Below, in pieces: positions 10,036-21,432 of a stretch of 64,000 bases of DNA. A program made the translations under genes and the position numbers. Within the stretch, counting starts at the first letter, position 1. Every line of letters begins with the position of its first letter. The stretch comes from Hippasteria phrygiana. Taxonomy: Eukaryota > Echinodermata > Asteroidea > Valvatida > Goniasteridae. A model generated the notes under the pieces. That model did not search any database. It was not told the DNA's origin and was given only the letters and a program-made list of their open reading frames with translations. The DNA is taken from NCBI GenBank assembly GCA_037893225.1, contig JAZGUH010000122.1:1-64000 (forward strand), written 5' to 3'.

Positions 10036-11692
10036 CGGTTCCTGTTATCAACTTGGATGAGAAATGTGCAGGGTGATGCTGTAACAGATTTTCAGACAAA
10101 TGTATTCTAGAAAAGAATATGATATTTAGAAAGGGATTTCAATACTGATTTCATGAACAATTGTGTGTGGTTATACATTTGTACCTGACTTTCAATTATG
10201 GTCATTTAAATTGACTTTATTAAAACAAATGTTTTATGGAAATGGTACAATAGTAAATAAAATTTGAAAAAATCGATTAAAATTTTTAAAATCCGATTTA
10301 AATAAAAAAAATCTGATTTTGTTTAATTAAAAACAAAACAAAATCATGATTTTTATCAACCCTGCTATAAGGGCTTTTTTGGGGTGGGGTGTAGAATTGT
10401 TTGGAATGCTCTCAATCGGTATTTTTCTAGTTCAAAGGCCAAAGGGCTAAGGTAAAAGGCCTAACCTAACACAACAGGGAAGAAGTTTGTGTACATTTCT
10501 AAGGTAATGTCTGCACATTTACCATTCTCGGTTCTTGTTGTTGTCATCATTATTACCCATAATGCCCCTCGGGCTGTATGTCTGAATGAACTCCTACGTT
10601 TCAGTAATGTGCTCCCCTGCACCACAAGTTTTGATCCTATAGACAGTTGGCTTCGCGAAAAAGTAAGGGTTTGCCCCTGGTCACCCAGCACAAAGATGAC
10701 CAATATAAAAATCGCAGATGACATGGCTACCACCTGCAGTTAAGCTGTTTTGTTGATCGGACTAAATGAATTAAATAACTCTGTTTTGTCAAATGATGGC
10801 GCTGTTCGTGGACATCGCAAACAAACCAGTCAATGTGCAGTAATTCTGCAGCCGAGTTGTGTTAATGAATTAGGGGCTCATCAATATTTCACGCTAATTA
10901 TTGAGAACACTTTGTATTTCTAAATCCACAGGGTATTAATTAGTGTCTTCCATCAGACATTCATTAGGTGTACTTTGTTAAACCGAACTACAGTCTCACT
11001 GGGAGGGTTATGTTTAGGCTATTTGCTAAGAGCGTAGAGATCGATGTATATAAACTGGCTTGCAGTGCGGGTTTTGGAGAGACATTATTTTCCTGGCTAA
11101 AATGATCTGAAGACCAGTGTCAGCAGGAATATTCTATTATTCTTAAAAAGTTGTAATCAAGTCAGTACACAAGTCAATCACAAGTCACCACAAGTCACTT
11201 CACAATTCTGGTCGCAAGCTATTTAAATACACTATATAACAAAAGCATTCCTTTGTCATTGTTCATCCCATGTAGCTTGTCAGCTGGCTTGTCAGCTGAC
11301 TTGTGGATTGACTTGTGATCTTCCTTTTGATCTGACTTGTGATTGACTTGATTACAACTCTGCATTCTTCACACAAAATGGGTTATCAGAGCTAAGGGCC
11401 GATAAAACTGCATCAACTGCTCTTTGCCCTGCAGCACTGCAGCACTGACTGAATAAAAATCAACTGCTGGAGATCTCCAAACCAGGCCGCATTGCCTGTG
11501 CCTTTTGTTTCTGCATGGGGGCATATTATACACACTTTTATTACAATAGATGAATAATAATCAGTAACAATGGCTTCATAGAACATGCCAAAGTCAAATT
11601 GGGGTCTTACCGAATGAAGATGGACACGTGTTTAGTTGAGCCGTGCACAGCTTCATCATCAGTGCAACTAAGACGAGTGCGCACTTGTCCAT
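2314..11692 (-). CDS. Ig-TM-NACHT-LRR receptor, paralog 1 (whole gene)
   Basis: Seven coding exons: 11692-11611, 9190-8852, 8699-8349, 8152-7832, 7544-7182, 6944-6771 and 5897-2314. Their sum is 5214 bases, coding for 1737 residues. Every junction is phase 1 with standard GT-AG signals. Order: signal peptide (1-27), four V-type Ig domains (about 28-140, 141-257, 258-364, 365-485), a transmembrane exon (486-543), then an intracellular NACHT domain with Walker A GRTGSGKT (about 632-639) and Walker B ILIDGCD (about 711-717), an acidic Ser/Gln-rich linker with a 45-residue repeat, and C-terminal LRRs. Family knowledge: NACHT-LRR proteins are STAND NTPases that oligomerise on ligand sensing and are usually cytosolic. 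Here the N-terminal effector domain is replaced by an extracellular Ig array. I infer a cell-surface immune receptor. No death-fold domain is seen. The tandem homologue is at 22079-29319. Two separate genes would be the alternative, but the matching phase and the same order in the paralog speak against it. Confidence 0.85.
3262..3666 (-). repeat. Three tandem 135-bp (45-aa) repeats inside paralog 1
   Basis: Three head-to-tail units begin DVDRGEHE, DVDESEHE and DIDRGDHE. Each continues with SSKQL, a QIN/KIN motif, a Gln/Lys-rich stretch and SASQ/SALQ. The starts are spaced exactly 135 bases, so the frame is kept. The units are hydrophilic, acidic and probably disordered. The paralog has only a short linker here, so the repeats account for much of the size difference. 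Confidence 0.88.
5898..6770 (-). other. Intron between TM exon and NACHT exon, paralog 1
   Basis: Donor GTAAGC follows CGAG at 6771, and the acceptor AACAG precedes 5897. The 873 bases are AT-rich, and I see no further exon or clear mobile element in them. Confidence 0.7.
6771..6944 (-). CDS. Paralog 1, exon 6: transmembrane segment
   Basis: 174 bases, phase 1 to 1. It encodes a short stalk (GPSDVQPAD), a hydrophobic helix beginning IAVILISVVCVLAVLL, a basic stop-transfer cluster (WRRWRRA) and a juxtamembrane GQYKMV. The paralog's exon has the same length and stalk motif (DVQP). The topology implied is Ig domains outside, NACHT inside. The acceptor is CTGATTTCAG; a 3-base-shifted CAG acceptor is also possible. 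Confidence 0.85.
7182..7544 (-). CDS. Paralog 1, exon 5: Ig domain 4 (type B)
   Basis: 363 bases, phase 1 to 1. V-set-like pattern: TLTCP, then VIWSFG, then RYWCHVFPDG as the F-strand cysteine. It has further cysteines (GCF, NNCS) that may form a second disulfide. It is closest to Ig domain 2 of the same protein and to the matching exon of the paralog, which has the same length. Confidence 0.85.
7832..8152 (-). CDS. Paralog 1, exon 4: Ig domain 3 (type A)
   Basis: 321 bases, phase 1 to 1. It shows TLPCSTW, IQWYKG and DHAGEYSC, i.e. the B-strand Cys, C-strand Trp and D-x-G-x-Y-x-C of a V-type Ig fold, and ends VRVIG like Ig domain 1. The acceptor is TTGTGTTGTAG and the donor GTATGT. Confidence 0.85.
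8349..8699 (-). CDS. Paralog 1, exon 3: Ig domain 2 (type B)
   Basis: 351 bases, phase 1 to 1. It encodes RRQTLPCQC, VVYWSTG and RFWCHVYLPDG, closing with VQISG. The long C'-C'' region is typical of V-set Ig domains. The exon length equals that of the paralog. Confidence 0.85.
8852..9190 (-). CDS. Paralog 1, exon 2: Ig domain 1 (type A)
   Basis: 339 bases, phase 1 to 1. It encodes HRLPCLSYRR, GVIWYKG, SLVIKG and DEGRYLCQVV, ending VRVIG: a classical V-type Ig domain. By my hand alignment it is about 94% identical in nucleotides to 28577-28915, far closer than any other exon pair between the two genes. Confidence 0.88.
9320..10364. repeat. Truncated copy of the 41.6-kb hAT-like element
   Basis: Shares GATTTAAATCA-rich sequence, the ATTCTGAAGTA segment, the TCCACCATGGTTGTGTG segment and the terminal ATCAACCCTG with the complete element at 41621-42731. 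The left CAGGGTT terminus and the target duplication are missing, so this copy is truncated or diverged at its left end. Confidence 0.7.
9987..10035 (+). repeat. Long poly-G tract
   Basis: Almost 50 consecutive Gs sit inside the repeat copy above. At the matching place the complete copy at 42.4 kb has only a short GA-rich stretch, so the tract expanded after the copies separated. The exact length in an assembly is unreliable. Confidence 0.75.
11611..11692 (-). CDS. Paralog 1, exon 1: signal peptide
   Basis: 82 bases from ATG (CCATGG context) to donor G|GTAAGA, phase 1. It encodes a hydrophobic leader (ALVLVALMMKLCTA) followed by QLNTCPSSFG. The paralog's first exon ends in the equivalent TTCPSSSG, which supports the start choice. 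Upstream transcribed sequence is not defined; no TATA box is obvious. Confidence 0.82.
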
Positions 11693-11859
11693 GGTGTTTT
11701 AGTATGGATCTGGACGAACTTCAATCTGTTGATTATTAACCACACCTGTCTCTTATTACTCATTATTATTCATTCCACGCAATTTTGTACATTTATTGGC
11801 AGTTATTATCAATCACGTATATAATAAGTAAATTGTCAGCAAAAAAATTAAGAAGTAAA

Positions 11860-12023
11860 CAGTAGCGTATCCAGGGAGGGGGAGGGGGGGGACCCCCCCC
11901 CCCCCCCCCCCGTGGCATTTGCGGCGTCATAAAAAACAGAAGGAAATAGTGTTTTTCAGACGGTTTTAAGACAGTTGAGGTGTTGTTTGCCCTCCCTGGC
12001 ATAAAAAGCTGGATACGCTACTG
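11860..12023. mobile_element. hAT-like MITE, TSD GAAGTAAA
   Basis: Terminal inverted repeats CAGTAGCGTATCCAG and its complement at the right end, with an exact 8-bp duplication GAAGTAAA at 11852-11859 and 12024-12031. The interior is G-rich, then C-rich. An 8-bp TSD and CA-G termini are typical of hAT elements. There is no coding capacity. Confidence 0.88.
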
Positions 12024-12913
12024 GAAGTAAACAAAATAATGTAGTAGCAAAAAGGATACAAAATAATCAGGAAATGATATAAACTCCGCAACCCAAGAAA
12101 CGAACGTATTTCGGATAAACATGGCAGCCAATTTAAATTTGCTGATGAAACCAGTTGGTAGAGACAAATAATCCAAAACCTATATCTAGACAGAGCCAAT
12201 CATTGTAAGGGCGCATTTCACGTTTAACAAGACATGAAACAAACTAAAACAATACCATAGGCCTATGCGTGTAATCTGAATGGTCTTCCGTATGAATTAT
12301 TTTTATTGCTAAGTTTTAATACAAAGTTCAGAAACCGGAAAAAAATGGAGGACAGACAACAAGGAATTTATTTATTACATTCTTGTGACGACACCCTCCC
12401 CCATTTAAAACGGTCAAGCAGCACTTCTTATTAAGGGTACTGCAACTTCGTCACGGCATATATAGACGTTGTTTTATTTGGGAGGCCGAGTTTTCACAAG
12501 ATTTTAAAGATTACTGTCTGTGCTCTTAAACAAATTCGATATCTTTTCTGCGTACATTTTTATTTTACGAAAAAAGAAGGAAGGTACTTTCTGCTATTTT
12601 GGGCGACTGCAACCCTCCCAAAAAGTGTTATTCTCGCATTGATTTCGCACATCTAATGCACACAAAGATACGCCCGAATTATTGTCGCGTCGCAATAATT
12701 CGAAATAATTTCGATATTTGTTTTACAACTAAACGTGGGTTGGTTCTTTTTTTGTCACATTCAAAAGTGAATAATTTTTTGTATCGATAAGAAAAGAAAA
12801 AAATTAAAAGCCAACAATTATTTTCGGAGTGAATCCTCGTGGTGAAACAGTTTATGTTTGAGATCCTGAATTGTAGATTTCGAAAATATTTGGTGTATTT
12901 TCAATGTCTTGAC

Positions 12914-13044
12914 CAGTGGCGTAGCCAAGGGGGAACTCTTGCCCCCCTCCCCCCCTCTTGAAAATTGGAATTATCCCCCTTAAAAATAGCCATCCCCCCC
13001 CCCCCCCCCCCCCCCCCCCCAGGAAGAGCCTGGCTACGCCACTG
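12914..13044. mobile_element. hAT-like MITE, TSD GTCTTGAC
   Basis: 131 bp with termini CAGTGGCGTAGCCA and TGGCTACGCCACTG, flanked by an exact 8-bp duplication GTCTTGAC (12906-12913 and 13045-13052). A poly-C tract fills the middle. Its ends are close to those of the 11.86-kb element, so they belong to one family. Confidence 0.9.
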
Positions 13045-13803
13045 GTCTTGACCGAATTTGAATCAACACATAAAATATTATGATCACTTATAATTATAAA
13101 GAATAGAAAGGGGGATTTGGAGCTAGGCGAACTTCAGGGACGAGGCAGTAACCCTACCCCGCTTGCTTTTTTTAAGCGGCAACACTGACACAAACAATGC
13201 ACATGCTACAAACATGTTCCTTAAATAAACAAGACATGCCTAAACGCTATAGTTCACCATGCAGCCACTTCAAAAATGATGTTCGTTTTCACTAAACTAG
13301 CCTATTACAGTCAGTGATCACACCACAAGCCCACATTCTGACTATACACGCTTCACTCATGCATGGCAAACAATCACTGACCTAGAAGGTCACATTTTGT
13401 ATTACTGTCTGGCGGTAACAAATGTCTGACATGGACTTTTGACTATTAGTATTATGTACACAAAAATGTACTTACATTTACATCGGCGCAGTGCAAACGT
13501 CAGTGCAAACGTCCACGCTCCTCCAAAACGTAAAAACACGACAATGGTGGACAATCTTTCAGCAAAAATCCCGTCTTCGTAGAACATTGCTGACCAAGAG
13601 CTAAACATAGCAATCTGGGAAACCCAAACCGCGCAATATGCCGCGCATAATGCGATAAGGAGCCAAGTTCAAGTGTCGCTACACATGCGCATGGGCAAAG
13701 GGGAATTCCAGCCTGCTTCCCAGCAAAGTAGGAATGTATCCAAACCTTAAAAATAAACCTAAGAACCATTCAACCAGCAGCGTAGTCAGGGTTCTCTCCA
13801 TAG

Positions 13804-13830
13804 GGGGGTGGGGGGGGGGGGGGGGGAGGG
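13804..13830 (+). repeat. Poly-G tract with flanks like the window start
   Basis: Preceded by AGCGTAGTCAGGG, similar to the MITE ends above, and followed by TTTGCGAAATTTTC, as at about 40 bp. Probably a diverged end of the same repeat family. Confidence 0.5.
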
Positions 13831-15669
13831 TGCGCTCACAGTATTTTTCTTAATAATGATATTGTTTTCTCCCTTTGCGAAATTTTCACCGTGCCAACCT
13901 TCATCAGGTTCAACATACTAGCTTGCGCAATGTGGGAATGTTGCAGATCAATTTTCATTCAATCCACTTTTGGCACGCTCTCGTGATGGTTTCAACTACA
14001 CGTTCTTCCAAGCTCCATCTAAAAGAGACATATTAAATGTATCGTATCCTTAACCGGATAAACATGCACATGTATGTACATTCTCACATAGGCCACATGA
14101 ATGTAACACACATACGTATGTAAATCGTGGCCGGGCACACAAACGGGACAATGTATGCAGCGCCAGCGAGGGGATCATTTGCATATCTGCACATTCATAT
14201 CGTCTGACCTATAAATTGCAGTATACGGACAGAGTGGAACTGTCCTCTCTTTCTTTATGTAGTACATTTATAATAACAAAAGTACCCTTAAGGAGACACT
14301 TTGTCGTCATTTCTTTTTATACCTTAGGGAGATAAGTGGAATTAGAGAGACATTTCAGTGTCTCCCTAATGTCACAGCTCCTATTTAGAGGCAAAATTTT
14401 ACTGTCGCAAATAGGTTATATCGATAGATATTGGTCCAAAACATAAATATACCAAAATTCGTGGGGGTAGGATAAAGGAAAGTAGGGTTAGGTTCATGAA
14501 AGTTCAAACAAATTTGTGCAAGCGTCTATAGCAATGTCTCTCGTAGCCCTAAAGGCTGCAGACAGCACAATATTTTTTTAAAATATACACAAATTAAATG
14601 AAATTACTTAAAGTTTTGATTTACATTACACAAAAATAGTTAAAATCAAATTTACTAATAATCACAATCTAAAATGTGTAAATAAATACAATTCAAAAAG
14701 ACTGGAAAATTATCCGATATTATCACAATGTGCCGTCAATGCGGTGTTTTCAATTTCTTTATTTATTGTTGAAATTTGCTGTTGTGACACGATGTCGAAC
14801 TTATTTCTCTATAGTGAATTGAGGTTCCAGCCGGACGTTAGAACTTGGTTCGTTCGTCCTGTTTAGTCGACTCAACGGAAAGCATAGTTTGGAATAAATC
14901 TGTAACTTCTAGATATAATAAAAGTAACCACCAAAAAATGAAACAGAAATTGTGTTCACTTTAAACATTTTGTCTACAAACAACACACACACATAAAAAA
15001 AGATTTACAAAATTATAATTTTAAAGAAAAAAACGCTCACAGGACCGGAGCCTACATTAGAGCTTGTTTCATCTAAGACAACGTCCTATAGATACTTGAT
15101 GGTATTGTAAGTTTTGTTCAAAATTCAGCATTGTTGCTTCGCAGGTTGTATCTGAAAGCGCCAAAACTTGCAAAAAATGTATCAGAAATTTAATGGATAA
15201 TTAAAGGTATATGCTAAAAAATGTTTTAAAAAATGGTTTATGAAATGGATTATAGAAATCTAACTAACTTCCGGTGTGATGCTGTAACTGTTTGGAAACA
15301 TAAAGGAAATTTAGCGCAAGTTTGAGAAGTCAACATAAAATAGACCGAAACTGGACAAAGTAAAAAAGTCAAAAATGGGAAAGTTAACCCCTTTATATGT
15401 GACCTACATTATTTCCGGAACATAAGTGTTTACGATAAGGCCATACAGAAAGAATCTAAGGACCCCTATTTTCCTTTAATCTATCGCGATTAATGATGCC
15501 AACTGATATATAAAAGCAAGGCTCACGCAGAATATTAAAAGCATGAAAAAAAAAAAAGATGATTTTGTTTACTCGTTTCATGTTATAATATACTCTGACT
15601 GATGAGTTCAATTGCCATCTACACTGTAATAGTGCAGAGATTACCTCCACCCCTCCACCCCAAAGTAAA

Positions 15670-15815
15670 TACTATTTCGAAGCGTGCAAGACATTTGGGC
15701 TTCAGCCCAGCTTGGAGTGTTTCTGTTCATCTGAAGCCAATCACAGTTATTAAAAAATATATATATAAACAAAATAAAAAAGGAATACGGATATACTTTG
15801 GATACTTGTAACCAG
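15670..15815 (+). repeat. Dispersed repeat, inverted partner at 20.76 kb
   Basis: Contains TTCGAAGCGTG, GGGCTTCAGCCCA, TTCATCTGAAGCCAATC and GGATATACTTTGGATACTT in this order. The same blocks recur in reverse order and complement at 20764-20895. Confidence 0.75.
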
Positions 15816-16269
15816 CTGTTATATTATAATACGGTTTCCCGGTACTCGTCTCCGGGGAATCCCTTTGGCACTGGGGGCGAGGGACGACATTCCAACAGCC
15901 CGCATGTCGGACGCAAATCATAGGTATTTCCTGAGTGGTCCGTTTTCGGCAGCACGCGCGTTTTCAACCAATCCGGGCTCGGGACGTAGACAGCTATAGA
16001 CTAGTCAGTATTTCGCGCGCTTTCTCCTTTTTTCCGCTACCTTTTGCCGAGTGCGCTCACGTTGCAAAAAAAACAAAATCCCTCCCTCCCTCCCACTACT
16101 GAACCACTTACAGTGCACCTATAGTTAGCACACTTTTAGTTAGCCACACGATTCAGGGCATACCTCTTGCAGTGGGAGGTAACCCCCTGTCCGCTTCCGG
16201 CCAGTCCCACCATGAGGGGCAGCCCCTTAGGGTCATGAGTTTGAGCAACCTCCATACAAATGGAATTGC

Positions 16270-16305
16270 CAACCGGGGTGGGGGGGGGGGGGGGGGGGGG
16301 GGGGT
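16270..16305 (+). repeat. Poly-G tract
   Basis: A G run in a locally GC-rich repeat region. Open frames across it translate to polyglycine or polyproline and are not credible genes. Confidence 0.6.
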
Positions 16306-16519
16306 TAGGGGTAGACAGGCCCAGACGGGGCATCGGCTGTTGCCCTACTCTGGGCTGGGTCAGTTGGACGTATACACGCACCCCAGGTGTGGCGGGATTG
16401 GCTAATCCTATACCTAGTAATGTGTACTCGCCTCATTCGGAGAGGACGTGGTCCTGACGAGCCATGTAGTCTTGTGGTTTGGTTAAAACCACTTGCGTAC
16501 GGTTGACACAAATACGTGC

Positions 16520-16640
16520 ATATTGAAATTGTCACCTGGCCGGTTGACGTCTATACACGTCAATTTCTGCATTTTCAATCCATTATTGGGGTATTGTGTA
16601 CATTATGCTTGGCTGCACAATTAAGCCTCTTGTTTCCGTT
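16520..16640. repeat. CTTGGCTGCACA/ACCGGCC dispersed repeat
   Basis: Shows the blocks CCGGTTGACGTCTATACACG, TTCAATCCATTATTGG and CTTGGCTGCACAA, also found near 19.8, 50.8, 51.5, 55.4, 55.7, 56.1 and 61.8-62.0 kb in either orientation. Function is unknown; the lack of a coding frame suggests a non-autonomous repeat. Confidence 0.65.
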
Positions 16641-19164
16641 TTGCTTAGTCTTGGTTCAAGACGTTACTGTCTGACACTTGTCATCAGCAGAGGGCGCAAT
16701 TTACAGGCTGTCACCGGCAGGCGTGCTTGCGATCAACCGCGGATGTATGTACAGTAACGTCTTGGATATTCTTACTTTTGAGGGCGGGACCCGACTATGG
16801 AAATCGTAGCTAAACATGCATTATTCATATCACGTGACTGGTCTGACCTCCATGGTTTGACCGATTGCCCCAATTATGCAAAATGCGCCTGCGGTCGACG
16901 CGACGTGTAATATAATACCGTTTGAAAATAAACGTGGATGTACAGTACTGTGTACAAAAGCCACTTGTACATACAATATCCACATATGAACACTGTGGAT
17001 ACATGTATAGTACGTATACGTACTTGAACTTCAAGTTTGAATAACTTGGAGTTTCTGATCTTTCTTGCTACGTCCCAGATAATGACAATTTACCTGCAGG
17101 TGTGCACTTAATCTGTGATGTTAATTAGCCAATGTGAATGAATAAATAAATGCAGAATAGTCCAATTTTTTTATTATTTTTTTATCAAAGATTGATTTTT
17201 GCCAGTCTTGTTTAATTACATGTACAAACATATTGTGGTGCCTTTTTTGCAGCCAGCCATGGCCAGGCCCAGTATTGTATTGGATATTTCAGTCCAGTTG
17301 CATGCACAATAAATTTACAGGACGGTCTCTGGTCAACTTTTGACTGAAAAACGTTTTTACTCACTTTGTCTTCAATTAAGGTGGAGCTTAAATTCATCAT
17401 TGTCTTAATTACTCATATTTCTCCCAAAAAAAAATTCCTCCACTAAATACATTACATTCCTACATGTGTATAGTAATCCATGTGTACTAATGTTTTAAAA
17501 AGTGAACATGAAGAAGAGAAGTCTGAAATAGCAAGCCCAGCAATTAAACCACTTAAATGCAGTGGATTTAAAATCAAAGTATAGATGGTTAACTTCACTC
17601 ATTTATTTTAATTCTTGAGGTAAACATAATTTTCACTGGATAAAATGTATTTCTGTAAAGATTTTAAACCATTATTGTAAAGTTACATTTATGTTAACAT
17701 ATACTTTATCATTGAAGGTTAGAACTGCCATGGAGTTCATCAGAAACACACCATTTGTTACATCTCTTTTTTCATGTATTTTCAATTTCCATCCTGAAAA
17801 AATAAATTGGCAGATGTACCGGTCATTTACTACTGTAAAAAAATGGAATTTTTCTCAACTGCTGCAATATGTACATTGAAACCATTATTACATATACATG
17901 TGGCATTTTTAAAAATGTATAATACATTTACTTATACAAACTGGCTGGGACGTCCTCCATTCTGAAGTCTTTTTTAAGTTTATCACCTCACATGCTTATA
18001 CACCAGTGTTCTAGCTCATACAGTGTACATGCACAATACATAATGTACATGTCATCGGGTAATACCTTCTCATAAATTGTTACCTTCACTCAAGCGCGCC
18101 TCCATGATTTTACTATGGCATGTCATGTGTGGAGACCGGGAAAAGGGGAAGGGGGGGGGGGGGGGGGGGGGTGGTTATCATGAAATTTCCAAAACCAACC
18201 AACTGAACATTTCGAAGCGGGGGGGGGAGTAGATTGGACACTACGCTGTTTATTACACATGTATTAATTATGGTCCATACACAAACCCACATTTAACCCT
18301 TTTTCCGACAATTCTACTGTAATTTCCATGTGAAATGTATACTCCGTATTTATTGCCTCCTGATGGTCTATTTTAATTTTGTTTTCTGTCTGGTTTTATT
18401 GTCTAGTGGTGATCTTGTCATAAAGTGTGTGTGGGTAGAGATATTCCCCATCCCCACAACCCCGAAATCTATGTTTTTGCCTTCACTTATCAACACTTCT
18501 TCTTGTCGACAATTTTTTGAGGATTATATTTAACTATAAAATTTGGGCTATTATGTACACCGTATGTATCACCATTTGTTAATCCTTTCTGATATGTTTT
18601 CCTTTGTATACAAATTGTTGTTTATAAAAAAAATTGAAACTGATCAATTACGACTGTAATGAAATCAATTGTGATGTAGCTCTTTTAACCAATATATGTA
18701 CACCGACTACTGCATGTATTTTTTCTATTACATGTGGAAATTTGGAAATGTGGAATAGTAAGCACGTAAACACACTGGCTGTCATCAAAGGTTATAGTTC
18801 CAAATTTACATTCGGTAGTATTAAAATATACCTCACATGTTCACTCATCATCCTCATTTTTTAATGTTGAAGAAGATTAAAAATACTTTCCTCACTTGTC
18901 TGTGGCAATTGTCGCACAAATATTTCGTATAGGCCTACACTTATTTGATGTCTAAATAAACTTCAGCTGCCATACAGAAATCAGCTGCACTACAGATACT
19001 TTGCAGATTTTAACGACACGTCGTGTCTACACGTTAACTTAAAAAAATATTTCCCACGGACATGACAGACTGGGTCACGCGGATCGCGCAATCCTTCATC
19101 CAACGGTCGACGCGTCGGGCCCGGGCGCGATGAACTTCAAATGTTCAGACAGCACAACACACAT

Positions 19165-19487
19165 TAGGGCTGTTCATTTTCGAAAAATTTAGTATTGGAA
19201 TATTCCAAACTGGGTTTGACCGAATATTCGAATATTCGATACTCGCCGATCAAGTTTTTTCTGTGCATGCCGCACCGGTAAAATCAAATTGCATGTAAAA
19301 GCATGCCGGTGTTTTACGTATGGCGATTAATATTATGGACTGTTCAAACGGCATGTTTTTGCATGTAACTTTTCTATTAAAATAGCATCAGAGTCGTATC
19401 TGTACGTGCATATATATCTTTTCGAATATTCAAACTGGCAAAATGGTATTCGAATATCGAATATTCAGTATATTCGGGACAGCCCTA
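19165..19487. mobile_element. hAT-like MITE with AATATTCG ends, TSD ACACACAT
   Basis: 323 bp. It begins TAGGGCTGTTCATTTTCGAA and ends TATTCGGGACAGCCCTA, with an exact 8-bp duplication ACACACAT on both sides (19157-19164 and 19488-19495). GAATATTCGAATATTC repeats lie just inside both ends. A larger relative in opposite orientation is at 40507-41241. Confidence 0.9.
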
Positions 19488-20763
19488 ACACACATACACA
19501 GAAAACCGCACCCAGGGTGATGACCGAACCGCGTCCTATTTAATCGTGCATGCTCGCCAAGTTGTGAATAATTCATTTGTCAAGGTCAAACTCAATCGCT
19601 GATTGGCTCCCCCGGAAAGTCGGGGGAGAATGTCGAAAAAGTAAAGAAAAAGTTAAGACACGCGGACAGGAATATCCAAGAGCAAAGAACAGTAGAATCG
19701 ATTCTTGTCAAAGCGCGTAATATATAAAACATCATCGAATACAATCCGAATCGATTTACTGAGAAACAACGCCCTCGTTCGGAAGTAAAAAAAGGAATAC
19801 GAAGGTCTTGGAACCAAGACTAGTTTTGCTTGGCTGCACAAGCCGGCCTGGCGCCCATATGAAACCCGGTCTCAAGGGGTTAAGTCCCCCTGGGCGACAC
19901 AGATTCGTACTGTGGCGCTTAATGCCTGGCATGCAATACCTATTGCACTGGTTTCCTTCCCTAGGGGGTGGTTCAGTTACGTCTCAACATCTATAGCGTG
20001 CAGCTATGGAGTTACCCCCCGCCCCCCCCCCCCCCCCCCCCCCCCATTCCCCACAACACATGCCCATTATTGTTCTGAGTTACCCCATGTCACTGCAGGC
20101 CTTGCTCGCTCAGGGGGGACCAGCCCCCCCCCCCCCCCCCCCCCAGCTCACATGAGTGGCCCCCTCCCAAACCCTGGAGATCCTTCCCCTCGGCTCCTTC
20201 CGTACCTTGGAAGGATTGGGGGGGGGGGGGGCGTAAATGAAGGGGGTGGGGACACGCTCAGGGGGGTTAGGGGGTTAGCAATTCACACTGACTAATTGTG
20301 TACAAACTTAAGGTTATGATTACTCTATATCTTGATTATAACCCTTGTTCCTAAAGTTTGTAATTGTCACCGTTCACTTCACATTATAGTTTTACAACCT
20401 TACGTGTTGTTCATATCTGTTGTTGTTTAGTGTAGCTTACTAAACCATTGCATTAAGATTCAGTATACTTGTAATTGGTGTAACTTGCCGCGCTTAGTAT
20501 ACCTGTAATTTAACGCTTAATTGCGTGGCTTGGTGGCTTGTAACACTCAATGTCATTAAATTCTTGCATTCCGGTGCCCCAATCACATTTCGAGTAATGA
20601 TGTAGATAATTCAAACACTGGATATATTACATGTAATTGTACATGGGATTGTATAACACTAGCACTTCTAAAGAGCAATAAACGCTCGGCGAAGGTTAGC
20701 CGGAGCAGACCACACATCCCATTTCTGTGCGTTTCCTCTCGTCCTCTCTAGGGCCAATAACAT

Positions 20764-20895
20764 GTTACAAGTATCCAAAGTATATCCGGATTCATTTTTT
20801 AAATAACTGCGATTGGCTTCAGATGAACAGAAACACCGTGACTCCGAGCTAATGGGCTGAAGCCCAAATGCCTGACACGCTTCGAAATAATTATA
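20764..20895 (-). repeat. Inverted copy of the 15.67-kb repeat
   Basis: Blocks AAGTATCCAAAGTATATCC, GATTGGCTTCAGATGAACAG and GGGCTGAAGCCCAAATG are the reverse complements of those at 15.67-15.81 kb, in mirrored order. Confidence 0.75.
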
Positions 20896-21389
20896 TTATA
20901 TTCATGTTTACATTATGTATAATTATATTTATAGTTTTATAAATGTTTCTGTATAGGTCGGTGTACAACTGAATGACCAATTTACATGCAAAACCAAACA
21001 GAAGCACGTGTAGATACAGCCAGGAGCTTCATAGTGCCCGGTAAAAAGCGATGAAATTTACTAAAGAAATTGCCAAAAATGTGCTCATATATCTCTACAA
21101 AAGCAAAAATCAAAACTTCGTATAGTTAAAAATGAATGTGTTAAAGTGTTTCCTTTCAACACGTGGTCATGAAAAGTATTTGGAATTGAATAAATAAACG
21201 AATATGAACATTACACACAAACATAATGTCACATTTCAACAGCGAAAAAATACACAAACAATACAATAACACGGAAAATGAGATCAATATTTCACAAAAA
21301 ACAAAGAAACTATGAAACTTTCGCGCACTTCATTGTTATGAAAAAGGTTCCCTACGAAACACTTCGATCCTACGTGTATGTATATGGAG

Positions 21390-21432
21390 TTTTGTTTGTT
21401 TGTTTGTTTGTTTGTTTGTTTGTTTGTTTGTG
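21390..21432 (+). repeat. (TTTG)n microsatellite
   Basis: About ten perfect TTTG units followed by a G/T-rich stretch. Open frames across it on both strands are repeat translations. Confidence 0.9.

Larger units (their letters stand above)
9191..11610 (-). other. First intron of paralog 1
   Basis: Contains a copy of the GATTTAAATC-ended repeat (9320-10364) with a very long G tract, an unassigned open frame starting with a signal-peptide-like segment (10743-10461), and a CAAGTCA-rich patch near 11150-11350. Confidence 0.6.

Noticed and set aside
16136..16457. Glycine- or proline-rich open frames around 16.1-16.5 and 19.9-20.3 kb
   Set aside because: They are translations of homopolymer G/C tracts.
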